Below, one piece after another: positions 46,303 through 57,190 of a DNA stretch of 64,000 nucleotides. Where the stretch lies: NCBI GenBank assembly GCA_010094045.1, contig ML986688.1:111054-175053 (forward strand), written 5' to 3'. The position numbers and the translations under genes are program-made. The notes below the pieces were generated by a model, which was not told the origin of the DNA, did not search any database, and saw nothing but the letters and a program-made list of their open reading frames with translations. The DNA comes from Lojkania enalia. Its lineage: Eukaryota > Ascomycota > Dothideomycetes > Pleosporales. The first letter of the stretch is position 1; every line of letters starts with the position of its first letter.

Positions 46303-48984
46303 AAGCGGAAATTGTGGCTTTGGGGTATCAGGAACAGAGGAGTCTTTGAGACGGTTGGATATGACGAATGCTGTTTGGACTTGTTGGAGTACTATCACTG
46401 GCGACCTATCCCATTTTATATCCCAACTTCTATGATGCTCTCCTGGCCCACCGTATGACAACATCATCGGCGCCTCAAGGCGTAGCAGAGCACGCAAGTT
46501 CCCCTATCGTGAACTAAGGTATAGTGGTCCTGAGTACACACTCCGGCCGCGGATACTGCAAGGTAGAAGTACAATGTTCCTTCTTGGCCTCCTAATTGGC
46601 TGATTGCGTTGGATAGCACGGCCGAATGCAGATCGACGTCACTATGGTTCCTTTTCAATAGTTGCCGCAGTGGGGCAGTTTGAGAGCGAGAACCCTTCTG
46701 TTTACCGCCTACGCCATCGTACAGTGCAAACACAATGTACCGTTGAGGTACAGTGACGACAATGGAACCCTTCCAGCTACATCCTCATCGAATACCACAG
46801 CCATCTAGACCGCGGAATCGATGCTACCCGCAGTTCCACACTTGCACAGCCCATTGTAGCCCACACTATTGTGGATAACCCGAAAAGATCGCGAGAGATC
46901 AATATGACATTATTAATTTATTCAAGAACTGGACGTTTGGATAGGCACTGGATTCGTTCTTGGTAGTGACCTTTGATTTCCTATCGCTACGTCAGGGGCC
47001 GTTGACCGGCACTCGCTTGTTCACGAAAGGCCCCGCGCTTCGCTATCAGTTTCGACTACAACATATCCGTCTTACTTTCAAGGTAAGGAGGTGACGTCCA
47101 ATGACCTCTATGTCTCTTTTGCACGTGCTCAAAATCGGGGGCCCAGTGGGTATAGAATGTACGTCTTCAATCAGGGTCTGCGGATCCTAGGCACATTTCG
47201 GCCGCACAGGCGCAATGCATTGTCGCGGGAGTGTACTAGGGCCACAATCACCTTATCGATGTAATATTCTCATCTTGGTTACACTTTGCATTTGCTAATT
47301 CCCACGCCAGTAGTGTTTTAATTGAGTTTCTTTCCAATCAAGCTTCCTTTACTATTACGACAATTTCCAACCTTCGGCCTCAGTCTAAAAACCCATCAAA
47401 ACCGTTGCCCGTGTTGATATTGGATACTGGCATACAGACGATACCCAAACATTCCATCCAATAACCCCAATCTTCTATATTTACGTGCTCATCGCATAGG
47501 TTTGACGCTCTTCGATACATGCATCCGCGACACGACGTCAGACGTGACAGCATCCTTTGTGCATGCATGAGAGCCCTGCCCAGCACCATAGGTTTAGGCT
47601 TAGAACCGAGACCACACTCACGGGGACCCGATATTCATCCATGGCGAAAGCAAAGCTATCACTCTCCCTTGAAAAAGGCTGTTTCGGAAGGACAAAAAGT
47701 ATGTCTACTTTTCCAACCGGCTGACCAACATCAGCCACATCAATTCTAATCTCCCATCAATTTTCTCCGCACCGCAAACCTCTAGCATTATTTCATATAT
47801 CCTAATTCCAAATGCATCCTCGCAAAACACTCTCTACTCAAAACACTCCGACTTCCCGTTCCGGAAGGTCGCACCCGCTTACCATCCGGTTACCCATAAT
47901 AGTCCCTCAACTTCCAATTGTGCTTCCACAGAGTCCGAAGTGCTGACTCCCATGGCAATCTCACACGAACGGCTCGCTTTTCGATTCGATTCCACAAAAG
48001 AAGTCTCACTAACCATTCATACGCTTGGTAATCCAAGAGATCCGGTACATCGTTCGAGCAATCCAATCCCCACGCGTTACCTAGTCCCCCAACTCGCTAG
48101 GTAGCCCAGCCATCCTTTACCAGAACTTGCACCCACTATCTAGTTCTCTATTCATAGACAATTATCATCTATCATTATACCGCATGTTTACTACATGTCA
48201 AAAAGATGATAGGTTTTAGCAATATACCAGCCCGTAGTCCATCCACCCACCTCAACCACACACCACACTCACTTGACAAAAAACTTATATCAGAACTACA
48301 CATCATTCACTACCTACTCTCCAGCCCTCCCTCATACGCTATCATCGGTCCAGTCACTCAGTACACACTTAAAAAAAAAATATAAATAAAAAGAGCCACA
48401 CCCACGCCACGTCATCGACAGAGGAACATACATCTAGCACAGTTAGGTTCGAGCAACAGTATTACGGCCCAGTACTAGCAAACCAAAACCCAAAAAAAAT
48501 TAAAACGAAAAATTAAAAAAAAATTAAGACGATCAAGTCGTCCGTCGTTCCTTCCGTCGCCTAAATAACTTAAAGCTACTAAGTAATGATTTTAGAAGAC
48601 CCTGCCGCATCCTCGCCTGCCGCCGAATATATATAAAAAAAAGAAAAATAAAATCTCCAGTTCCATTCCCCCTCGTCCAATCCAAAATTTGTCTCGACGA
48701 AAAATGGGACTGAGGCAGCTTCTTAAATCACTACCAAACTGTTATACGAGAAGAACTCATTTGTCGGTGCAAACTACCGGCCCGTGCAGGGTATCAAAGA
48801 AAACTGGGGTTGGAGTAGCCACACAACAGAAGGTAAGGATGAGCGAAGAACGCGCAAATAAAGAAAGCATTTTTCACAACGCCGTTATTGAGATGGCGAT
48901 GGTGCCATCATCTCTGACATGCAACCCGTGACTCAATACCCAGCAAGAGTTCTTTGTTCCTCAACGCTTGATGTGCCAAACGTT
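46303..48984. other. Intergenic stretch
   Basis: Promoter of the HAD phosphatase on the left and 3' region of the G-alpha gene on the right. A/C-rich between about 47.7 and 48.7 kb, with A runs near 48370 and 48490-48525. No gene supported. Confidence 0.4.
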
Positions 48985-50256
48985 TTATATCAGACCGCAC
49001 AATCGAAGATTTTCTTGAATGATAATGTCTGAAAAGAATTAGCAGACGTTGTTCGATATCGGAGATAGCCTTCGTACCATTTACTGCAGCCATGACGAAT
49101 CGGATCTGCATAGTGTCGGTGGCGCAGGTAAAGTGGGTGTAGATTTGCTTGGTCTCATGCTGGTTGAGCGAGACAAAGCGGTTTAGAATGTAGTCGCACG
49201 CCGCAGCGTAGTCTGGACCGCCTGTTATATTTGTTAGTCATGTATTTATGTCCTGAAAGGGGGGCAATATTCGTACCTTCGTAGTCAGGGAAGTAATTCT
49301 TCATGGGGCTGACGGGAAGCTTCTCCTTGAATCTGTCGATCTTGTTCAAGAATAGGATAATGGAGGTTTTCACAAACCACCGCGAGTTGCAAATAGAATC
49401 AAAAAGTGTCAATGCTTCCTGCATACGATTTACAGTTTCGTCTTCGAAAAGCAATTGGTCGTATTCCGAGATAGCCACGAGGAATAGGATTGTCGTGACA
49501 TTCTCAAAGCAATGTATCCACTTCTTTCGTTCTGATCTTTGACCGCCGACATCGAACATGCGGTATGTGAGGTCGCCAATGATGAAGGTCGTTTCTGTGA
49601 TACCTGTCGTCTTAACTCGGGATCGGAGCACGTCTTGATCGTTAGGGATGTAGTCAGGAGCAGCGATGCGGTCGATTGAGTCGAAGTAACTAGAGTAGTT
49701 AGACGTGAGATGATGGCGCGGTGAATTTGACAGCTAGCTTACTATTTCGCCGAGTCGTTGAGCTGGTATTCGCGTGAGCGCTGAAAGCATTGTTGAACGC
49801 CCGCATCCTTCCATAGCACCGAGATGGCATTGCCGACTTCTGGTGGGAGGCTGTCGCCTTCGATCTGAGCGGGTTGCATGAAAATAGTCTGGACGTGATA
49901 CTCGGCACGCTGGTCATCGAGGGGGAGTTCGAGCGACTCCATGGCTTCGAGGATAACGCGCATCGACTGCACCGTGTTGCTGAAGATGATCTCCTTGAAT
50001 GATTCCCGCTCGTCGCGGGAGTAACCACCCTCGTGGATGAGCTTCATCTGCTTGAGAATGGTGGATTTGCCTGATTCGCCAGCGCCTGCGACGGGTTAGA
50101 CTGGGCCGGGCGCAGCCATCTGATGGAGCATCACTGACCGAGAAGAAGCATCTTGATCTCATTGCGCTGCAGCATTTTATCCCGCTTGAGCTGGTTCTCA
50201 ATCTCTTCATTCCTCTGCTTCCCCTCCTTCTCCTCTGTGCTCATTCCGCAGCCCAT
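48985..50256 (-). CDS. fadA: Heterotrimeric G protein alpha subunit, fungal group I
   Basis: Five exons: 50256-50139, 50085-49743, 49689-49277, 49221-49078 and 49028-48985 (introns 53, 53, 55 and 49-56 nt); 353 aa, the standard length. N-terminal MGCGMS gives Gly2 for myristoylation and Cys3 for palmitoylation. P-loop GAGESGKST is at 40-48, switch I RVKTTGI, switch [14 protein letters not shown], then NKIDRF and TCATDT for guanine binding. The C-terminus is ENLRLCGLI, with the Cys at -4 that pertussis toxin modifies in Gi-like proteins. This is the FadA/GNA-1/CPG-1 group, which couples GPCRs to cAMP signalling, growth, conidiation and secondary metabolism. The gene has an unusually long upstream gap of about 2.9 kb. 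Confidence 0.96.
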
Positions 50257-53122
50257 GGCGACGACTGGGGGTGATATGCGGTGGGAAGATTATGGGTGAT
50301 GGTGGAAGGTAGGTAGAGATGGTTCCGTAGAAAGACCTGCCGACACGGAATCTAAGGCGGGTTAAGGTGTCAGCGCAAGGAGGAAGAAGGTGTTGAAGCA
50401 ATGTGGTAGGTGCAGGTTGCTGCAGTGCGAGAGGGAGTGGCTTGCAGATCAGGTCGCGGATTGGCGATGCAGGCAGAGGGAGTGTTTGCTTGCCTGGTCT
50501 CAATGGCTGGACGCGAACGCTGAGTTGCAGGAAGGAGGGAAGGAGCGAGTGAATGCGACGGCAATGGCAGTCACGTACCGTTGATTACAAACGATAGCCG
50601 CACCACAGCCTGTCTGTGAGTGCGCACGCAGTGAAGGTACAGGAACAGCAGCGACGGCGGTGGAGGAGAGATGGCTGACACGGAGCTGCGATGGGGGGGC
50701 AAGGGCTCGCTTGGCTCGGGCGGGTTGCTTGGTCGCAGCGGTGGTCGGGGGTTGTGTGTATGTGTGTCGAGACGGCCGCTCTTCGGGGGCCTCTCGAGGG
50801 GGTGCAGCGTGGCCCAGTGGGTGTCGCAGCGAGAGACAGAGGCGTGGTGAGGGAGAGGGAAGAGTTGTTGCACGGCAGCGAATTGACGATGTTTGGCCGC
50901 GACGCAGCGAGAGCGCAAATACAGTAGAAGTTGAGGGCCGGGGACGAGTGAGGAGGCTTTGCTTTCGGATACGAAAGGGGGCGGGCCCTGAAAGGAAGCG
51001 AAGCGACGCCAGAGCTTATTAGTACGCCTGCTGCTCACCCACCCGCGCACCCAGTACCCAGCATGAGCGCACTACCAACCGCTCCGTAGCTCCCTGGACG
51101 CAAACTATGGGGCCAACTGGGGATGGGGCTCCTCTGCGCTGTGCCTGGCTGCCACAGCCGTCCTAGGCTGCTGCTCGAAGGCCGCGAGCCCGCCCTAGCA
51201 AAGTATGTCCTGGTAGAGTTGGTCACCACACACCACACATCACACACACCACCTGCTGCTGTGCTGTGCGGCTTGCATTTCGTCCGTCGCAACGCACTCC
51301 ACCCCTCCGGCACCCACTCACCGTATGCGTATGCGTCTTGACTTGACTACCAGCCAATGGCCGCCAGGAACAGGCCATGGGCGATCTGCCGTCTGCCTCT
51401 GCGTGCACAAACGAACCCTGCTTGATTGCACCTGTTCAACCCACGGCTGCTCGCTGCTCGCTGCTCACCGTCCGGTGCGCTGGGCGCTCTGCTGGGTCGG
51501 CCTGACTAGCACGTCTGCGTCTTCTAGAAGGTTTGTCGAAAATAGGGGGCCACTGGTCGCGCCGAACAAAGGACATGCCACCGCTGGGGCCAGGCCCTGG
51601 TCAGTCCACCCAGCCAGCGTTGAAACGTTTTTGCTGCTTTCTGCTCTCCGCCTCGGGCCCAGGACTACACCGATGACGACGACGTGAAAGGAGGGTTCAA
51701 CGTCTTTACCCGCAAGCAGCAGCGATGCTGTGCCCTCATTACTCTGCGTGCACGGCAGGGTGTGGCGTCGGACGTCTTCACTCTCTTCTCGATACTGTAC
51801 AGTGCATGTCGACTCTGCCAAAAGGAGCCGCCTCGTGCCCCAGACATGCGCAATAGGCTTTGGGCCTTAGCTAGACTCGGCCTAGCCGACACTTGTTCTT
51901 CGCCAGACCTTCGTTTCGTCTTCTAACCACCGCGCTTTCATCTCCGTGACTCGTGAGCTTCTGTCTTGACCCAATCACCATGCTGGACCAACCTTCATTT
52001 CTGCTGCATATTCTTGTCGCCCCCCCGCACGTGCAAGTCGTCATGAACATCTCTTCCCACCACCAAATGTCCGATCTAGGATCGTCACCCCTTGCCTGGA
52101 CCCGGGGCAGGGAGACGCAAGAGCACACGACCTGCCATACGAGCTTGTACCACATACTCCCATCCCTTTCTTGAGATTACGAGGTTCACTCAAATCGGAT
52201 CTCGGCACTACTTGACACTCCAATACTTATGACGGGGTGTAGTGAAGATCTCTATACAATAATACATGCATCCATTCATGTACATACTGCAACGAATCCA
52301 ACATCCTCGGCAGCCTGAATAATTATCATCCCAAGTTACTAATATGAAATGAGACTATTTTCTATAGGGATAAGAGAGCAAGACCCACCATCGCTGCAGG
52401 ATGCCATGACCTTTTGCGTCGCATCACTTCCTCACAATAAGTGGATTAGGCACTTGTTCTGGGGATATCGCCTAGCGCTCATTCAACAGTCGCCTCAGCA
52501 CTACCCCGAATCTGAAACGCTTTTTGGTGTCGCCACGTGCCTTGATCGTAGCCCGTAGGCACTAGAGTGTACGAGCCAAACGCTCCGATTCCACGATGCG
52601 CTAGCAGTGTTCGCTGCCGTCGTCACCTATCTTTCAATTAATCTACATCCGCGATCCGAGTAGATTGGACCCCTATTCCTACACTCCCCCCCTGTTTTCC
52701 TCCCTATTTTACTTTTATATTTTATGAGACATATCAAGAGTTCTCAAATGAACTTGTCTATTGATACAGTCGTTTTCGAAATTGGCTTCTACCCAAACAC
52801 ACTCTCTAAATGTTCCTCTGTGAGAGACCGTGCCCACGCTATACCGCAAGTAGTAACGCTCTATACTTCTAAATTCACTGGTGCGTATAAAATATGCTGG
52901 CATATGTAACTTTCTCTGGTCAAACTCCTTTGGGCAGAAATCACTGCATGGAGAAATAAGATACTGCACTGAATCCCGTATTTCGCGAGAGACCGCCCAG
53001 CCAGCGCCAACGCCAGCGGGGATGTATGCCTAATGTGAGTAGGTGAAGACTACTCATGAGTTGCTGCGAAGAACGAAGTCGTCCGACTTAGATATTTTGT
53101 ACAGAGGCTCAACTCATAGTCG
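50257..53122. other. Long G-alpha upstream region
   Basis: 2.9 kb without a supported gene. The left 1.5 kb is G/C-rich with short simple-sequence patches (CA-rich near 51220-51260). Many overlapping open frames lack features. It probably contains a long 5' leader of the G-alpha gene and the 3' region of the NLR-like gene. Confidence 0.4.
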
Positions 53123-53968
53123 CTAACTAGTGTCTCTCTTAGCCGCACTTGAGGGTGAGCGGCCACTCTCTGCTACTTCCGCTTCCCATTTAGCCAACAT
53201 TTTGGAAGAAGAGATGAAGTGGGGATGATTGACTCCGAGAACGCGTTGCTGATGCTGCACACATTCGCTCATAAGGCGTGTAGCTTTCACAGCTCTTCCT
53301 TGTCCTTTCCACGTGAAGGCTAAATTGTTCATGGTGGTTAGCGTGTCTGGATGGTCCGCTCCTAGCTTCTTCTTGCGAGTCTCCATCACTTGCACATCCA
53401 GCTCTTCCGCTGCCTCCCACCGGCCTTGATTCCTGTACGTCGACGCCAGATTGGCCATGCTGGTCAGCGTGTCTGGATGGTCCGCTCCTAGCTTCTTCTT
53501 GCGAGTCTCCATCACTTGCACATCCAGCTCTTCCGCTGCCTCCCACCGGCCTTGATTCCAAAACGTCGACGCCAGATTGGCCATGCTGGTCAGCGTGTCT
53601 GGATGGTCCGCTCCTAGCTTCTTCTTGCTCATCTCCATTACTTGCACGTCCAGCTCTTCTGCTGCCCCCCACCGACCTTGATTCCTGTACGTCGACGCCA
53701 GATTGGCCATGCTGGTCAGCGTGTCTGGATGACCCGCTCCCAGCATCCTCTTTTCCATGTCAAGAACTTGTGTAATCGGAATCTCAGCCTCGTCCCATCG
53801 ACCGTCTTGGTAAAGACACATTGCATATCGCCACATGAGATCTATCCTAGTTTCCCAATCTTTGTCGACGAGATCTGACTCTATTACGCAACGAGCATGT
53901 GTTAGATAAGTCCTCCAGAGACTTCTGTTCTCGTGGCTATCATTTGGAAAAACCCTATCTAATCGCAT
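53123..53968 (-). CDS. TPR portion of a split NLR-like gene
   Basis: This is the C-terminal part of the HET-NB-ARC-TPR gene, in a different frame from the upstream part. The reading frame overlaps the end of the NB-ARC part by a few codons and has an internal ATG at 53968, but family resemblance continues upstream of that ATG in this frame (KAIMRLDRVFP). This argues that the two parts were once continuous. The protein starts with RLDRVFPNDSHENRSLW, typical of the segment after the NB-ARC/winged-helix region in fungal NLRs. It continues with tandem 42-residue TPR units of the kinesin-light-chain type (core HPDTLTSMANLASTYRNQGR) and ends in a Ser-rich tail. On its own it would be a 281-aa TPR protein without signalling domains. 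Whether it is translated is unknown. Confidence 0.75.
   Translation of the reverse strand: MRLDRVFPNDSHENRSLWRTYLTHARCVIESDLVDKDWETRIDLMWRYAMCLYQDGRWDEAEIPITQVLDMEKRMLGAGHPDTLTSMANLASTYRNQGRWGAAEELDVQVMEMSKKKLGADHPDTLTSMANLASTFWNQGRWEAAEELDVQVMETRKKKLGADHPDTLTSMANLASTYRNQGRWEAAEELDVQVMETRKKKLGADHPDTLTTMNNLAFTWKGQGRAVKATRLMSECVQHQQRVLGVNHPHFISSSKMLAKWEAEVAESGRSPSSAAKRDTS
53237..53740 (-). repeat. Four tandem 126-bp TPR units
   Basis: Unit boundaries (coding order): 53740-53615, 53614-53489, 53488-53363 and 53362-53237. Units 2 and 3 are almost identical in nucleotides, differing mainly where one reads Phe-Trp and the other Tyr-Arg. Unit 1 is close to these, unit 4 diverged. A degenerate half unit follows on each side. 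Confidence 0.9.
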
Positions 53969-55814
53969 AATAGCTTTCTGTCGACTGGCCGAGCCGCTCT
54001 TCCTTCCGGAGCCAGTTCCGAGTTGCCAAATGTACTAATCTATGGAGGTCGAGAGCCGTATCTGCTGGCCGTCTAACGAGGAAAGAATACGCATTAAGCG
54101 TCCCAATTGCATCTATCTCCTTCTTTCGCGTTGGTCCTGGCGGAAGAAGAGACTGCGGTATGTCCTTTGGCTCCACGTAGGCCATGAATGACAAATATTC
54201 GGCTGCAAGCGGATCCCGCTGTCGGATCTGTTCGAATGAAATTAACCATGTCGTGGCTACAGGATTCTTCACATCACGATATCTCCCGTCGTCCTCGAAT
54301 TCCTCGCTAAGCAGGTCGATGACTTCTTTTTCCTGGTCTGCTAGGAGCGATAGATAATCTGTGATTGCTATTCCATTCTCGTTAATGTACGCTGCTGCCT
54401 GGACAATGGCTAGGGGGAGGTAAGTGAGCTGTGAAAGCAGGGCGCTTGTGTCGTGCCGGTTGTTGATGAGCTTCGGATCGAGCAAGCACTTCTCCAGCAA
54501 CTCAGTTGCTGCATCTTCTCTCATGGCTAGAACACCCACGACATTCTGTTGTGCAAGCTTGACTGCGAGCCTCCTATCGCGCGTTGTAAACAGAATGGTC
54601 CCTTGCTTGCTCTTCGGGAGGTAGTCGATCAAAGGTTGTGATCCCCCCCCAGGCTGCAGCTCTGATTCGGCCTTAGCAATCCACATGTCAATGTCATCGG
54701 CGTTGTCAAATAACAGCAGCCACCGGCCTGTGTTTTCTTTACTTAGGTACCCTTGTACCAGTCTTTTCACGTCCTCCTTGTCGTCCCCCCATCTGAGTAT
54801 GCCAAGCTGCTGCGCAGCATTGAGGTATGCTTGGTGCAGGCTTTCCTTGTTGGTTGCCGGTATCCAGATAATGGAGCAGTCGGGGTACTTATCTTTTGTT
54901 CGAAAGAGCAGCTCTAGGACAAGCTGTGTCTTCCCTACACCGCCGAGCCCCATTATAGCAACCTTTGTGGTATGATTTTTGGCGAATAGCATTCCTTCCA
55001 GCTGGGCAAGCTGGGGCTCGCGGCTTGTGAAGCGTGAGTTCCTCTCGAATGGGACGATCCAGGCTGCATGTGTTGAGGTTATCGGTGCTCCTAAAGACCT
55101 TTTTATCTTCCTCTGAAGCCGATCTAATGCCTTTTGCCGTCCCTCGCCGTAGATGAGCGGCATTTGGATGTCGAAAATGCCTAGAAGACAGTACGCCGCA
55201 TCTTCCTCGACTTTCGTCTGACGTTGTGCTGCCCATGATAGTCTCTCGGCCGTGCTAATTTGAGACAGAGGGGCACCTTGAAGAGCTTCAACAGCAATAC
55301 CGGTTATCTGATGAATCTGTAGCTCTCGCGACTTTTTACTTCCCAGAAAGCTACCCCCCCGCGAGAAGAACTGAACTAATGATGGTGCTATAAGTTCTTG
55401 AAGCGTCCAGCCTCGCTTAAACCATCGGCTGTTCGGAAAAGCTGACTCTGCTGTAGAAGTAGGATCTTGAGGGCTGGGAACGTCTGAAAGGTAAACATAG
55501 CACCGAGTAGCTTCGCTGTACCAGCGAAACATAGAATTAATAGCTTCTGAGAGTTCTGTGAAGTTTGCTTTGTTGATGCAACAGGTGTCTATCCAGAAGT
55601 ATTGTAGGCCATCGGTCTTGGCTTGGTTTGCACAAAATCGGATCTTGTCGTAGCCTGGCTTGCGTTCACCGGCTCCAGTCATCATGTCCTCATAAGTGAC
55701 CTCTTCCCCATCTAGTCCCCATGTATGCGAAAGGATAGCATACTTAGGGATGCTGTACCCACTTCGCTCGATCAGGCTGAGCTTCCCATTGTCGTTCAGC
55801 TTCAGAAGACGCAT
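53955..55814 (-). CDS. HET and NB-ARC portion of a split NLR-like gene
   Basis: 619 aa. Start: ATG 55814 gives MRLLKLNDNG, the usual HET start (the frame is open a little further without an ATG). The HET domain occupies the first 250 residues: YAILSHTWG, LQYFWIDTCCINK, RCYVYLSDV, WFKRGWTLQELIAP and MPLIYGEG. The NB-ARC ATPase follows at about 270-560, with Walker A GLGGVGKTQLVLELL, Walker B RWLLLFDNADD and GTILFTTRD, then LTYLPLAIVQAAAYI and the winged-helix-like LHRLVHLATRNWL. HET domains trigger fungal incompatibility cell death, and NB-ARC/TPR proteins of this layout are fungal NLR-type receptors. The frame ends in TAG at 53955, just after it stops resembling the family; the TPR array continues in another frame. 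So this is either a pseudogene, a truncated receptor, or a sequence error at about 53974-53980. Confidence 0.85.
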   Translation of the reverse strand: MRLLKLNDNGKLSLIERSGYSIPKYAILSHTWGLDGEEVTYEDMMTGAGERKPGYDKIRFCANQAKTDGLQYFWIDTCCINKANFTELSEAINSMFRWYSEATRCYVYLSDVPSPQDPTSTAESAFPNSRWFKRGWTLQELIAPSLVQFFSRGGSFLGSKKSRELQIHQITGIAVEALQGAPLSQISTAERLSWAAQRQTKVEEDAAYCLLGIFDIQMPLIYGEGRQKALDRLQRKIKRSLGAPITSTHAAWIVPFERNSRFTSREPQLAQLEGMLFAKNHTTKVAIMGLGGVGKTQLVLELLFRTKDKYPDCSIIWIPATNKESLHQAYLNAAQQLGILRWGDDKEDVKRLVQGYLSKENTGRWLLLFDNADDIDMWIAKAESELQPGGGSQPLIDYLPKSKQGTILFTTRDRRLAVKLAQQNVVGVLAMREDAATELLEKCLLDPKLINNRHDTSALLSQLTYLPLAIVQAAAYINENGIAITDYLSLLADQEKEVIDLLSEEFEDDGRYRDVKNPVATTWLISFEQIRQRDPLAAEYLSFMAYVEPKDIPQSLLPPGPTRKKEIDAIGTLNAYSFLVRRPADTALDLHRLVHLATRNWLRKEERLGQSTESYYAIR

Positions 55815-56337
55815 TTGCACAAAAACAAATGATGATATTTATAGCAGGAACAGGTTCACAAGCACCCAGCTCTAAATTAACTAAGATATGAGCAGGCTGA
55901 GGATGGGCTGCGAATGGCATAGCCACGAGAGGTCAGAGCAGGTGCAGTCTTCAACACGTGATTTCCTGATTGCTTAACACTTAGCCCAGTTTAGTAAGGC
56001 TATTGCCAAGAGTGGCGCGGGGAAAATCTCGCGGAGCGCGGGAGGGAAGCCGGTTTTGCAGGAGACTGTACTCTATTGTGTCAGGTTTCGACATTCTCGC
56101 GTACGAAATTGGATAGGTGGCGGCGACGATTGGCCTGTCAGTTTTGCTCCGTTGTTGAGTAGTACGCTTTCTTTACTGCGGCTCGTGCTACGGTATGGTA
56201 GGGTGGGTAATTACGTGAGCGATTGCCTATTGCGTACGAAGTTTCCTTAGGCATTATACTTTCCTAAGCCCTCGGTTCTAGCGTTGACTTGCAGACATGT
56301 AAGCTTTAGCTGGACGTGTTTGGGAAGACCTTCTGGC
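55815..56337. other. NLR promoter and edge of the repeat island
   Basis: Upstream region of the NLR-like gene. No gene seen. Composition is still normal here; the mobile-element relics begin to the right. Confidence 0.4.
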
Positions 56338-57190
56338 ATGGCGCCGAACCTAAAAGACTGGTAGCACAAAGCGATCTATGCGATGATTCGCCGTAAGTTT
56401 AAGAATCATGAAGTAGCTAGAATTCTAGGCTATAGGACTCGGTCCATCACCATAGTACGCTCCAACCTCCGCGACTTCGGTAGTACCACATCTCCTTCCA
56501 CCGGCGTTAGATAATATCGATCATCACTTCTATGCTAGACACCCTACGAGAACTTCTAACAAAGAAGCCGGGCTTGCATTTAAATAAGATGATTAAAATG
56601 CTATAGAATAAGTTTAGGGTTCTTGTCGCGTCTAGCACTATTAGCAAGGGTTTCAGCTCGTATGTAGTGGTTGAAGAAGGTTTTATTCGCTCAGTAGCGG
56701 AGTAAAATATAGATTTGGGAGACCTTCATCTGCACAACTTATTGGCTCTAGTTCTAGAGCAGGCTGTATACGTCGACAAATCGGAATGCGACGAGCGAGT
56801 CGGGTTTAGGACTGGATAGTCTCCAATAAGCATCACACTATAGTTTAGACAGCCCGATTTCATCATGATCGCCGCTATCATATCTTACGCGCTCATACAT
56901 AGGATGAAGTTTTTCTCTCGAGGGTGTACTAGGGTTCTACTATTAGCAAAGTATTTGAGGATTTTACTAGGTAGCTTCTTTGTTATTAAAGTAGATAGCT
57001 AGAGCCAAGGTCTATTTTTATTATAGATAACGCTTCTTTCTATTATATGGAGTGGATTAAATAGATGTGTAATGCGGTAGGGGTTAAGTTGATATGCCTA
57101 CTGCCTTCCTTGCCAGACCTAAACATGATTAAAGAGTTTTTCTCTTAGTTAAAAACCCCTATTAAAAAAGAACTAGTAGACTTTCGAAGA
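56338..57190 (+). mobile_element. Decayed Tc1/mariner-type (DDE) transposon
   Basis: Read in one plus-strand frame with several stops, the translation follows fungal Tc1/mariner DDE_3 transposases: an N-terminal HTH (FKNHEVARILGYRTRS, IVRSNLRDFGS), the first Asp block VDKSECDERVGF (Asp codon at 56775), IDNASFYYMEW (second Asp, 57026) and PDLNMIKEFF (the Glu codon at 57134). All three catalytic acids survive, but stops and changes such as Glu to Lys in VDKS and Pro to Met in the PDLN motif leave it dead. The changes are mostly transitions, as from RIP. I did not find terminal inverted repeats by eye. Confidence 0.8.

Noticed and set aside
46464..46733. 89-codon minus-strand open frame
   Set aside because: Compositionally plausible, but no family is recognised and it cannot be extended by splicing; it lies in the HAD phosphatase upstream region.
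53237..53740. CRISPR-like array
   Set aside because: The regular 126-bp repeat is contiguous, without spacers, and encodes TPR units in a eukaryotic gene.
53955..53985. Intron joining the two NLR frames
   Set aside because: No GT-AG pair of workable length with a branch point fits between the end of family-like sequence in one frame and its start in the other.
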